Below are positions 17,005 to 26,249 of a stretch of 52,446 bases of DNA, piece after piece. Numbering within the stretch: position 1 is the first letter of the stretch; each line of letters starts with the position of its first letter. The translations under genes and the position numbers were made by a program. The notes beneath the pieces were generated by a model. It did not search any database. It was given only the letters and a program-made list of their open reading frames with translations, and was not told the origin of the DNA. This DNA is from Phycisphaerales bacterium UBA2402 (lineage in GTDB: Bacteria; Planctomycetota; Phycisphaerae; Phycisphaerales; UBA1924). The DNA lies in the NCBI GenBank assembly GCA_002343715.1, contig DDSA01000215.1, positions 1-52,446 of the forward strand, in the 5' to 3' direction.

Positions 17005-17565
17005 GTGCGGTTCGAGGTCGTGGTCTCGGGCCTGCAGCCGGGCCAGCAACTCGACTTCCTCGGCGTGACGGTGAGCACCGACGCCTACCGCATGGGCACG
17101 CCCGACCCCATCCTCCGCGGCGGGATCGTGCCCACCCCGGGCGCATCGGCTTCAGACTTCCTGACCGCCCGCGCCCCCGGCATCGCCGATGCCAGTTTCT
17201 ACTCCTCCGGCACCCAGCCAAACCACCGCATCACCGCCGATGGTGTCTTCTTCACCTTCGACCTCACGCCGCGGCACGCCGGAGTCGCCCCGATCCGCAT
17301 CACCTTCGCCGAGGCGATGCTCCACAACGCCGCGGACCCCGAATCGCCGATCCCGATCACGATCGCCGCGGCGGACCAGATGGAGGTCGTGGTCTTCTGC
17401 CCGGCGGATTACAACGATGATGGGGGCATCGACGGAACGGATGTGCAGGAGTTCTTCGACGCCTGGGAAGTCGCGGCCCCTCGCTCGGATGTCAACGGCG
17501 ATGGGGGCATCGACGGCGCTGATGTGGTGACGTTCTTCGACGCCTGGGAGAACGCGGGGTGTTGA
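17005..17565 (+). pseudogene. Truncated dockerin-type secreted protein, C-terminal part
   Basis: The open frame starts in mid-domain without a signal peptide (the sequence upstream of the GTG at 17005 reads YDTTNLFLQQP in frame). It ends with the tandem dockerin-like tail CPADYNDDGGIDGTDV...DVNGDGGIDGADV and a final Cys. The segment RFEVVVSGLQPGQQLDFLGV looks like the C-terminal half of a cohesin-like or beta-sandwich domain. It abuts the integrase remnant at about 16970, so it is probably the tail of a larger exported protein cut off by rearrangement. Expression from the GTG would give 186 residues that stay in the cytoplasm. I treat it as a relic. Confidence 0.65.
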
Positions 17566-17647
17566 GAAGAAGCAGCACGCGGAGAATGGGCCGGGAGCGG
17601 GCATCCCCCAACCGCTGGAACAATCGCCCGGAGCGGTCCCGCGCTGT

Positions 17648-18139
17648 TCACGCGCGGACGTTGAGTCCGGCGTTGCAAGGCCACGAGCGGAACGGGTTGT
17701 TCATGAGGTTCGAGTTGTAGTACCGGGGGTCGTGAGAGACTTCCTCGCCCACCCACGGGGGAAGCGCCACCATCGCGTCTTCGCTTTCAACCTCGACCTC
17801 GGCGACGATGAGGCCCTCGTTCTCGCCGTGGAACTCGTCGATTTCCCACACCCGGCCCGCATGCTCGACCCTGTGCCGGGTCTTCTCGATCGGGGGCCGC
17901 TCGCAGAGTGTGAGCAGGTGCCGGGCATCGTCGGTGGGGATCTCGTACTCGAACTCGGCCCGGGTGAGGCCGGTGGTCGGGCCTTTGATGGTGAGGTAGC
18001 CCTTCTCGCTCTTGATGCGAACCCGAACGGTGCGCTGCGGGACCGATGAAAGGTACCCCTGCGCGATGTTCTCTCCGGCGGTGCCGGTTCGCCACGCCTC
18101 GGACTCGACCAGGAACTTGCGCTCGATCTCGTGTGCCAT
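17648..18139 (-). CDS. CYTH domain protein, probable inorganic triphosphatase
   Basis: CYTH enzymes hydrolyse triphosphate, thiamine triphosphate or RNA 5' ends inside a beta-barrel tunnel with metal ions. This 163-residue protein opens with the defining HEIERKFLV and has alternating charged strands lining the tunnel (RVRIKSEKGYLTIKGPT, AEFEYEIP, VWEIDEFHGENEGLIVAEVEVESE). No CHAD domain is attached. The ATG at 18139 matches family N-termini; a GTG at 18157 is possible. It diverges from the metallophosphatase gene, and the two starts are only 120 nt apart, so they may share a control region. Confidence 0.9.
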   Translation of the reverse strand: MAHEIERKFLVESEAWRTGTAGENIAQGYLSSVPQRTVRVRIKSEKGYLTIKGPTTGLTRAEFEYEIPTDDARHLLTLCERPPIEKTRHRVEHAGRVWEIDEFHGENEGLIVAEVEVESEDAMVALPPWVGEEVSHDPRYYNSNLMNNPFRSWPCNAGLNVRA

Positions 18140-18214
18140 GTAATTCTCGCTTGCCACCTCGCCGATGCGGTCTTCACGATGCCGTCATGCACGAACCGAT
18201 GAAAGGCACGCCAT

Positions 18215-18242
18215 TTGACTTATGAGAATGTGTGTTTATACT
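18215..18242 (+). promoter_or_regulatory. Near-consensus sigma-70 type promoter
   Basis: TTGACT at 18215-18220 and TATACT at 18237-18242 are 16 nt apart. This is the best promoter match I found in the window. It predicts transcription from about 18249, just before AGAGG (18249-18253) and the GTG at 18260, and it argues against translation starting at the upstream TTG, which is part of the -35 element. Confidence 0.65.
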
Positions 18243-18259
18243 ACTCGCAGAGGTGCCCA

Positions 18260-19276
18260 GTGAAGCAGGCAGAACGAAGCGGCGGCGGGGGTGGCGGGGT
18301 CGGCGGATGGAGGGCGTTGGTCCAACTCCCGGGTGGCCCCCTCGATCTGGTCGGTGATGTCCACGGCGAGTTGGAGGTGCTTCAAAGCCTGATGGCTCAC
18401 CTGGGTTACGGCCCCGATGGGGATCACCCGGGGGGGCGCACATTGGTCTTCCTGGGCGACTTGATCGACCGGGGGCCGGACAGCCCCGGTGTCGTCCGGC
18501 TGGTCTCCGGCCTGATGGACCGCGGCCGGGCCGTAACGGTCATGGGGAATCATGACCTCAACGCCGCGGCGGGCATCCCCAAGGCCGACAATACCTGGCT
18601 CTTTGGGCATGGGCCCATCCACGAGAGCGAGTGTGGGGTGTCGAGCGAGCGAGAAAGGTCCGAACTCCTCGGGTTCCTGAACACGCTGCCCATCGCCGCC
18701 CGCCGCGATGACCTGCGGGTCGTTCACGCCTGCTGGGAGGATGCGGGATTGGACATGCTGCGGGGCGCGGCCGGGCCGGCCGCAGCGCTGAGCGAGCACA
18801 AGGCCCGCATCGCGTCCGCGCTGCCTGCGGAAGTCGATCAGACCACCCGGAACCTGGCTCACCAAAACCAGAACCCCGTGAAACTCCTGACCTCCGGCCC
18901 CGAGGAGATCGCCCCCACACCCTTCTTCGCGGGTGGCAAAGTGCGGGGCGAAGCGCGGAGCGCCTGGTGGGACAGGTTCGACTCCGATCCGATCGTCGTG
19001 TTCGGCCACTACTGGCGGATCCCGATCGAAGTTCTTCAGAAGGATGATGGGCTTTTCTCGAAGCACCCTCTTGATGCAACACTGGGCAAAGGCAAGGCCA
19101 TGTGCATCGACTACTCGGTTGGAGGGCGGGCCGCCGAGCGGAGAGCCGGCAACCGGCATGGTCCCTTCCTGGGCCGTTTGGCAGCGCTGAGATGGCCGGA
19201 GCGGGAACTGGTCTTCGATAACGGCGAGCGCCTACCGATGACCGGCCCAATCAGTTCGACAGGGGATCTCGTTTGA
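18260..19276 (+). CDS. Metallophosphoesterase of the PPP superfamily, Pnkp phosphatase-like
   Basis: A 338-residue protein with the full PPP metal-site set: GDVHG (residues 32-36), GDLIDRG (66-72), GNHD (96-99), then His in RVVHACW and VFGHYW. The closing segment CIDYSVG...LAALRWPERELV resembles the end of bacterial polynucleotide kinase-phosphatase phosphatase domains more than ApaH. Substrates could be 2',3'-cyclic or 3' phosphates, dinucleoside polyphosphates or phosphoproteins. A glycine-rich run lies near the N-terminus. The GTG at 18260 follows AGAGG and the promoter. The stop overlaps the recombinase TTG start by 4 nt. Confidence 0.85.
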   Translation: MKQAERSGGGGGGVGGWRALVQLPGGPLDLVGDVHGELEVLQSLMAHLGYGPDGDHPGGRTLVFLGDLIDRGPDSPGVVRLVSGLMDRGRAVTVMGNHDLNAAAGIPKADNTWLFGHGPIHESECGVSSERERSELLGFLNTLPIAARRDDLRVVHACWEDAGLDMLRGAAGPAAALSEHKARIASALPAEVDQTTRNLAHQNQNPVKLLTSGPEEIAPTPFFAGGKVRGEARSAWWDRFDSDPIVVFGHYWRIPIEVLQKDDGLFSKHPLDATLGKGKAMCIDYSVGGRAAERRAGNRHGPFLGRLAALRWPERELVFDNGERLPMTGPISSTGDLV

Positions 19277-20265
19277 CCGCGCCATGTCGATCGTCCTGGC
19301 TTGATACGGACCGATCGCTCGGGGACTCGCCCGCTGGCGCGTACCTCTCCAGCGTCGGCCCGGGCTCACGACGGACGGTGCAGCAATCCCTGGTTCGCCT
19401 GGCATCCATGATCGCGGGCACCGATGCCGACCCGATCAAGGTCCGTTGGGAGCGGCTGCGGCGTCCCGACACGGTGCGTCTGCGGAGCGAACTCAAGGCC
19501 GCGTACGCGTCGGCAACCGCGAACAAGATGCTGTCGGTTCTCCGCGGCGTACTCCGCACCGCTCGGGATCGAGGGCTGATGAAAGAGGCGGATTTTCAGA
19601 ACGCCGCGAGTCTGGAGCAGGTCAAGCCATCGGCCAAAGAGCCGACCCGACCGGTGACGCGGCAACTGGTCGCGCGTCTCTTCGACGGCTGCGCCGTGGA
19701 GGGTACCGCCGCGGGCGCGCGGGATGCCGCGATGCTCGTGATCTTTTTGTGCACCGGGCTTCGTCGCGCCGAGGCCGCGTCGCTGGATGCGGGTGATTAC
19801 GACGCGGTGAATGGGATGCTCCACATCCGGGGCGAGCGTCCCGAGTACGACCGCATCGTGAAACTGCCCGCCGCGGCGCGGCGGGTGTTGACCGCCTGGT
19901 TCGATATCCGGGGCCGTGAACCCGGGCCGTTGCTGACCCCGGTTGACAAAAGCGGACTGATCCGGTTCCGACGCATGACCGACCAGGCCATCTACGACAT
20001 CTTCGGACGCATCGCCGAGCGGGCGGGCGCCGAAAGTGTGACGCTGCGGGACCTGCGGGCGGCGTACGTGGTAGGGCTGATCCGCTCGGGCAAGTCCGTT
20101 GATGAGGTTCAGTACCTTGTGGGCCACGCGAGTTGGTTCACGACGGCCACGTACCGGGAACTCGCGGAGGATCGGTCCGCGGCGGGGTACGACCCCGATG
20201 ACCTTCCGATCCGGATCAAACGATCGCGGACCAGTGGTTCCGGAACTCCAAGGGGCATGGCATGA
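19273..20265 (+). CDS. Tyrosine recombinase/integrase with altered catalytic residues
   Basis: A 330-residue protein with a core-binding N-terminal half and a catalytic domain. Visible residues are Arg I at R164 (CTGLRRAEAASL), Arg II at R262, His at H285 (LVGHASW) and the nucleophile Y294 (TTATYREL). Two usual positions differ: the H-x-x-R histidine is replaced by R259 (TLRDLR), and the beta-turn lysine region reads GERPEYDR with no lysine at the expected place. The TTG start overlaps the upstream stop (TTGA), and the stop overlaps the next ATG (ATGA), so all three are coupled. Being inside an operon with a phosphatase is unusual for an integrase. It could be a Xer-like host protein, an element remnant or a repurposed DNA-binding protein. 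Confidence 0.85.
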   Translation: MTAPCRSSWLDTDRSLGDSPAGAYLSSVGPGSRRTVQQSLVRLASMIAGTDADPIKVRWERLRRPDTVRLRSELKAAYASATANKMLSVLRGVLRTARDRGLMKEADFQNAASLEQVKPSAKEPTRPVTRQLVARLFDGCAVEGTAAGARDAAMLVIFLCTGLRRAEAASLDAGDYDAVNGMLHIRGERPEYDRIVKLPAAARRVLTAWFDIRGREPGPLLTPVDKSGLIRFRRMTDQAIYDIFGRIAERAGAESVTLRDLRAAYVVGLIRSGKSVDEVQYLVGHASWFTTATYRELAEDRSAAGYDPDDLPIRIKRSRTSGSGTPRGMA

Positions 20266-20768
20266 TCATCCGGCGGGAGTTTGAGGGCGACGACAACGAG
20301 ATTCTGAAGAACGTGCAGAGAAGGCACTACGGGATCACTCTACGGATGCTCGTGGAAAAAGCGTGGGAGAACTACCGTCATGCCGAGGATGTGCTCGGGA
20401 TCGCCGAAGACCAGAAACTGCCGGGGTTGACCTGGTGTGCCAACCAAGAGTGTGTCCTGTTCAGCCATCTTCATGTGGAAGCAGCGCATGATGTCTTCGC
20501 CGCTGTATACAGACGGTTGTATAAGGCCGAAGAATCCCTGTTCTCCTGTCTTGAGACAGAGCAGATACTCAGAAGTGATTGGGACGACTATATGTTCCGG
20601 GCGGTAGAGCGGTGGATGAACGACCCGTTCACGGTGCGTGCGTTCGTGATCGCTACTCAGTTCGCGGATCAGCCCGAGGGCCGCTGCGCGGGGAGGGTGT
20701 TGAACACGTACCTCCGGACCAAGCACAACTTACCGCAACTGGATGAGTCGGCGAGAGAGGAACGGTGA
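20262..20768 (+). CDS. Unknown 168-aa protein coupled to the recombinase
   Basis: I do not recognise this protein. It has no signal peptide or membrane segment. The middle is helical and rich in aromatic and acidic residues (HVEAAHDVFAAVYRRLYKAE, SDWDDYMFRAVERWM). Three cysteines (TWCANQECVLF, FSCLE) could bind metal, but no clear finger is formed. A good ribosome binding site (AAGGGG at about 20250) precedes an ATG that overlaps the recombinase stop by 4 nt. Its own stop overlaps the GTG of the HAD gene by 4 nt. The strict coupling suggests it works with the recombinase or phosphatase, which is inference. Confidence 0.8.
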   Translation: MIIRREFEGDDNEILKNVQRRHYGITLRMLVEKAWENYRHAEDVLGIAEDQKLPGLTWCANQECVLFSHLHVEAAHDVFAAVYRRLYKAEESLFSCLETEQILRSDWDDYMFRAVERWMNDPFTVRAFVIATQFADQPEGRCAGRVLNTYLRTKHNLPQLDESAREER

Positions 20769-21727
20769 GAGTGAAGACGCTGTGCCCCTCCTCCCACCGG
20801 ATGAATCGCCGACGGGGCACTACGCTCCGATCCATGTCCCGCAGGTACGACATGCTCGCCGTTGATCTCGATGGAACGCTGATAAACTCGCGCGGGGAGG
20901 TATCGGTGCGCAACGCGGCGGCGATTCATGCCGCGCGTGAGGCCGGGCTTCGCATCGTCGTCTGCACCGGCAGAGGGTTGGCGGAATGCAGGACGTACCT
21001 GGACGCGATCGGGCAGAAGGACGAGGTGGTGGTCGCCGGGGGATCGATCATCGCGGACCCTGTGTCGGGCCGGACAGTGCATCGGTTTTCGATGGGTGAG
21101 TCCATGGTGCGGGATGTGGTCGATCGGCTGCTGGCCCGACGCGTTCCCGCGATGGTGCTGAAGGACCCCGCCGAAGCCGACTATGAGTACCTCGTCGTGC
21201 GAGGAGCCGAGAGGCTCCGCTTGGACGCGGTGATGGATTGGTGGTTCGAGGTCATGCGTCTGCGCGTCCGCTACGTCGATCACCTGCACGAGGACGATCA
21301 TCCCGAGCATTCCGTGAGGGTCGGTGCTTTCGGCTATTCAGACGACATGGCCGCGGCGGCGGCGGACTTGCGTGAGGCCGTCGGAGATCAGGGGCACTTG
21401 CATCACTTCCCGGCGGTGGTGGGGCCGCAGCATCGCTCTCGGCTTTCGCACGGGCGTTCGTTCCATATCCTCGAACTCTTTGATGCCTGCGCGAACAAGT
21501 GGTCCGCCGTATCTTGTCTGGCGGAGCGAGACGGGATCGACCCCGCCCGGATCGCCGCCATCGGCGATGAGATCAACGATGTGGCCATGATCCGCGGCGC
21601 GGGGCTGGGCATCGCGATGGGCAACGCCGTCCCCTCCGTGAAGTCCGCGGCGGGTCGCGTCGCGCCGACGAACGATGATGATGGGGTAGCGCACGCGGTC
21701 GAGAGGCTTCTTTCGGGTGAGTGGTGA
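20765..21727 (+). CDS. HAD superfamily phosphatase, Cof-type
   Basis: A 320-residue HAD hydrolase of the Cof (IIB) class, which dephosphorylates sugar phosphates, nucleotides or cofactors in the cytoplasm. Motif I is DLDGTLINS, motif II is in IVVCTGR, and the late motifs are KWSAVSCL and IGDEINDVAMI. The GTG at 20765 is chosen because GAGAGAGG lies just before it and it overlaps the upstream stop; an ATG at 20834 is closer to motif I and cannot be excluded. Placement in the recombinase operon may be fortuitous. rsmA follows 6 nt later. Confidence 0.88.
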   Translation: MRVKTLCPSSHRMNRRRGTTLRSMSRRYDMLAVDLDGTLINSRGEVSVRNAAAIHAAREAGLRIVVCTGRGLAECRTYLDAIGQKDEVVVAGGSIIADPVSGRTVHRFSMGESMVRDVVDRLLARRVPAMVLKDPAEADYEYLVVRGAERLRLDAVMDWWFEVMRLRVRYVDHLHEDDHPEHSVRVGAFGYSDDMAAAAADLREAVGDQGHLHHFPAVVGPQHRSRLSHGRSFHILELFDACANKWSAVSCLAERDGIDPARIAAIGDEINDVAMIRGAGLGIAMGNAVPSVKSAAGRVAPTNDDDGVAHAVERLLSGEW

Positions 21728-21733
21728 ACGACG

Positions 21734-22573
21734 ATGCAGACCCTGGCGCAGATCAAGGAACTGCTCGAATCCCGAGGGTTGTCCCCGCGCAAGACGATGG
21801 GGCAGAACTTTCTGATCGATCACAACCTCATCCGAAGACTGGTCGATGCATCGGGAGTGCGGGATTCGGACACGGTGCTGGAGATCGGCCCCGGGACCGG
21901 CACGATGACCGAGGAACTGCTCTCGCGCGGATGCCGCGTGATCGCGTGCGAACTGGATCGGGGGCTGGCCCAACTCCTGCGTGAGCGGTTTGCAGTCTCG
22001 CACTCCGGTCGCTTCACGCTCGTGGAGGGAGATTGCCTGGCGAACAAGCACTCGCTGAACCCGGACTTGCTCGCCGCGCTGGGTGATGCGTCGTACACGC
22101 TCGTGAGCAACCTTCCGTACGGGGCCGCGACTCCCGTGATGAGCATCCTCCTGGCGGATCATCCCCGTTGCCGCGGCCTGTATGTCACGATTCAGAAAGA
22201 AGTAGCCGACCGGCTCGCCGCCCGACCCGGCACCAAGGAGTACGGCACGCTGAGCATCCTTGCTCAGTGTGTGGCGGAGTTGCTCCCTGTGGCCAAGCTT
22301 CCGCCAGAGTGCTTCTGGCCTCGCCCCGAGGTGGGCAGCGCGATGATCGGGATGCGAAGGTTGCCCTCGCCACGGTGCCCAGATGCAAGGGCCCTCGCCT
22401 CGTTCTGCCAGAAACTCTTCGAGCAGCGTCGCAAACAGATCGGGTCGATCCTCGGACGCGATGTCGGTTTGAATTGGCCGGCGGGTGTTTCCCCCGAGAA
22501 CCGAGCGGAGTCGCTCGGCCTGGATCAGTTGAACTCACTCCATATTGAAGCTCGAAGGATTGGGCGAGCGTGA
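21734..22573 (+). CDS. rsmA: 16S rRNA (adenine1518/1519-N6)-dimethyltransferase
   Basis: Dimethylates two adjacent adenines in the 3' hairpin of 16S rRNA during late 30S assembly (also called KsgA). The 279-residue protein has the family opening SPRKTMGQNFLIDHNLI, the SAM site VLEIGPGTGTMTEEL, the acidic ACELD and the NLPYGAATPV catalytic motif. It starts 6 nt after the HAD stop and so shares its operon. About 165 nt separate it from atpD. No terminator is evident. Confidence 0.96.
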   Translation: MQTLAQIKELLESRGLSPRKTMGQNFLIDHNLIRRLVDASGVRDSDTVLEIGPGTGTMTEELLSRGCRVIACELDRGLAQLLRERFAVSHSGRFTLVEGDCLANKHSLNPDLLAALGDASYTLVSNLPYGAATPVMSILLADHPRCRGLYVTIQKEVADRLAARPGTKEYGTLSILAQCVAELLPVAKLPPECFWPRPEVGSAMIGMRRLPSPRCPDARALASFCQKLFEQRRKQIGSILGRDVGLNWPAGVSPENRAESLGLDQLNSLHIEARRIGRA

Positions 22574-22671
22574 TTTGACAAGTCCAAACAGATTCGCCGG
22601 GTGCCGGGTCGAGTTCCTCATGCTCAAAGATGACCTAATACCCACAACCCGCCTATCCTTGTCCCCCCTGA

Positions 22672-24177
<1,506 letters not shown>

Positions 24178-24244
24178 TTCCCGTTGCCGACTCTTGTCCC
24201 AACCGGGGCCGGTTATCGCAACCGATCACCTCACGACTTCCGCC

Positions 24245-24271
24245 AGCCCCGGCCCATGCCCGGGGCTTTTT
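24245..24271 (+). terminator. Rho-independent terminator after atpD
   Basis: A perfect 8-bp GC-rich stem (24245-24252 with 24260-24267), 7-nt loop and a run of T residues, about 70 nt after the atpD stop. It confirms that atpD ends its transcription unit. Confidence 0.85.
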
Positions 24272-24352
24272 CCTGGCCACGAAAAGCACTTTTCAACGCA
24301 AGAAACTCCGATCCGCATCGTATTTCGCGGCATCAGCACAAGGATACAGATC

Positions 24353-26233
24353 ATGCGACCCACTCCCGCACTTCTCATCGCACTGGCCTCTCTCACACTG
24401 GCGGCCCCGGCCCTCGCCCAGGACTCGGTTCCCGCGGCTCAGCCCGCGAAGAAAACGGTTAAGACCGCCGACGACCTGCCCCGTCATACCTACAAAGTGG
24501 AGGGAAAGGCCTCTCAGTTCTTCGTGTCCGATGCGCCGTTCAAGGCCTTTGCCGCGAAGATCAAGGCCGACCTGCTCGCGGACCTCGAGGCGTACGACAT
24601 CACCGACCGGACAACACTCCAGGGCTACTACCGAGCTTTGCAGCAGGCCGCTCTCCTGGAGGGCAACTGGGATGAAGCGCTGGGATATATCGACCGCATC
24701 AAGGGCCTCGAAGAGAAGGAATCCAAGAGACTCATGGCCGGACAGACGCTCCGGGCGATCGCCGCGGCGAACCGGGGCGGCGGCGATGAGGCCGCGATGA
24801 AGTCGGCATTCAGGAAGGCGCTCCGCGAGAGTATTTCTGCTCTGCCGTGGGACGTGATCCGAGATGATGTCACGATGGCCAAAGCACAGGCCGAGATGAT
24901 GAACCGCGAGTTGCTGATGGGGGCGCTTCAGTCCCAGCTCGACCCGATCGTTGAAGCACAGAACGGCCAACTGAGCGGCGATCTGGCGAGGCAGTTGTTG
25001 TCGATGCGTGTGATGGCCGACACGATCCTGCCGTGGCAGCCCGATGTCGCCGAGGTGTACGGAGTCTTACTCGCGGCGAATACCGGGGAAAAGAAAGACA
25101 TCTGGAGCGGTCGCCGGGTGAATCTTTCGGACAAGGATGCCGGAACGCCGGTGGTGGTCTGCGTGTGGGATTCGGGTGTGGATGTCGCTCCCTTCACAGG
25201 GAATCTCTTCATCAACGCGAAAGAGCAGCCCAACGGCAAGGACGATGACGGCAACGGCTTTGTGGACGACGTGCACGGCATCGCCTTCGACCTTCATGCA
25301 GGGCGGACGCCCGATCTGCTATTTCCCATCGACGATCTGAAAAGCCCTCTGTCGCTGGTGGAGAACCATACCAAGGGCCTCAGCGATGTGCAGGCGAATA
25401 TCGACTCACCGGAGGCGTCGGCGCTCAAAGCATACATAAAGAGCCTGAAAGCCGAACAGGTCAAGGACTTCATGGAGGACCTGGGGCTGTACGGCAACTA
25501 CAGCCACGGCACCCACGTCGCGGGCATCACCGCCGAGGGCAACCCCTTTGCTCGCATTCTGCCCTGCCGGTTGTCGTTCGATTACCGGCAAATTCCGCTT
25601 CTGACACCGAGCGAGGAACTGAGCCGTTCCGCCGCGCAGATGTACAAGGACAGCGTTGATTACATGAAGGCCGCGGGCGTGCGGGTGGTGAACATGAGTT
25701 GGGGCGGGAGTCCGAGGGACATCGAAGCATCGCTCGAGGCCAAGGGTGCCGGCAAGGACGCGGCGGATCGGGCGGCCATGGCTCGCGCACTCTTCGCCAT
25801 CGAACGAGATGGTCTGCGCGAGGCCATTGACTCAGCGCCCGATATCCTCTTTATCGCCGCGGCGGGCAATAGCGACAACAACAACGAGTTCGCGGAGATG
25901 ATCCCAAGCGGGCTGACTTTGCCCAATCTCATGACCGTCGGTGCGGTGGACCAGGCGGGCAAACCCACGGGATTCACAACCTTCGGTCCCAACGTGCGGC
26001 TGTACGCCAACGGGTTCGAGGTCGAGAGTTATGTCCCCGGCGGCAAGCGGGTCCGTTACAGCGGCACATCGATGGCGGCCCCGAACGTCGCGAACCTGGC
26101 GGCCAAGATCCTGGCGGTCAACCCCGCCCTCACACCGGTGCAGGTGATCGAGATCATCATAAAATCCGCTGATCCGATGGAAGGTCACAGCGAACTGCTC
26201 GTTATCAACCCGAAGAAAGCGTTCGGGCGCTAA
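24353..26233 (+). CDS. Secreted subtilisin-like serine protease (S8)
   Basis: A 626-residue protein with a Sec signal peptide (LLIALASLTLAAPALA). After a pro-region of about 220 residues comes the subtilase domain. The catalytic Asp is D273 (VCVWDSGVDV), His is H385 (SHGTHVAGI) and Ser is S573 (SGTSMAAPNVANLAA). The oxyanion Asn lies in AAAGNSDNNN. Between Asp and His sits an acidic, Asp/Gly-rich stretch (KDDDGNGFVDDVHG), likely calcium binding. The ATG at 24353 is chosen because it begins the signal peptide; the frame is open upstream into atpD but without coding character. It converges on the BNR protein gene. Confidence 0.92.
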   Translation: MRPTPALLIALASLTLAAPALAQDSVPAAQPAKKTVKTADDLPRHTYKVEGKASQFFVSDAPFKAFAAKIKADLLADLEAYDITDRTTLQGYYRALQQAALLEGNWDEALGYIDRIKGLEEKESKRLMAGQTLRAIAAANRGGGDEAAMKSAFRKALRESISALPWDVIRDDVTMAKAQAEMMNRELLMGALQSQLDPIVEAQNGQLSGDLARQLLSMRVMADTILPWQPDVAEVYGVLLAANTGEKKDIWSGRRVNLSDKDAGTPVVVCVWDSGVDVAPFTGNLFINAKEQPNGKDDDGNGFVDDVHGIAFDLHAGRTPDLLFPIDDLKSPLSLVENHTKGLSDVQANIDSPEASALKAYIKSLKAEQVKDFMEDLGLYGNYSHGTHVAGITAEGNPFARILPCRLSFDYRQIPLLTPSEELSRSAAQMYKDSVDYMKAAGVRVVNMSWGGSPRDIEASLEAKGAGKDAADRAAMARALFAIERDGLREAIDSAPDILFIAAAGNSDNNNEFAEMIPSGLTLPNLMTVGAVDQAGKPTGFTTFGPNVRLYANGFEVESYVPGGKRVRYSGTSMAAPNVANLAAKILAVNPALTPVQVIEIIIKSADPMEGHSELLVINPKKAFGR

Positions 26234-26249
26234 ACGCCGCTGGGACGGG

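Noticed and set aside
18215..18260. Longer metallophosphatase starting at the TTG at 18215
   Set aside because: The TTG is part of a near-consensus -35 element and has no ribosome binding site; GTG 18260 follows AGAGG.
22575..22602. TTGACA at 22575-22580 as atpD promoter
   Set aside because: No -10-like sequence lies at 15-19 nt spacing.
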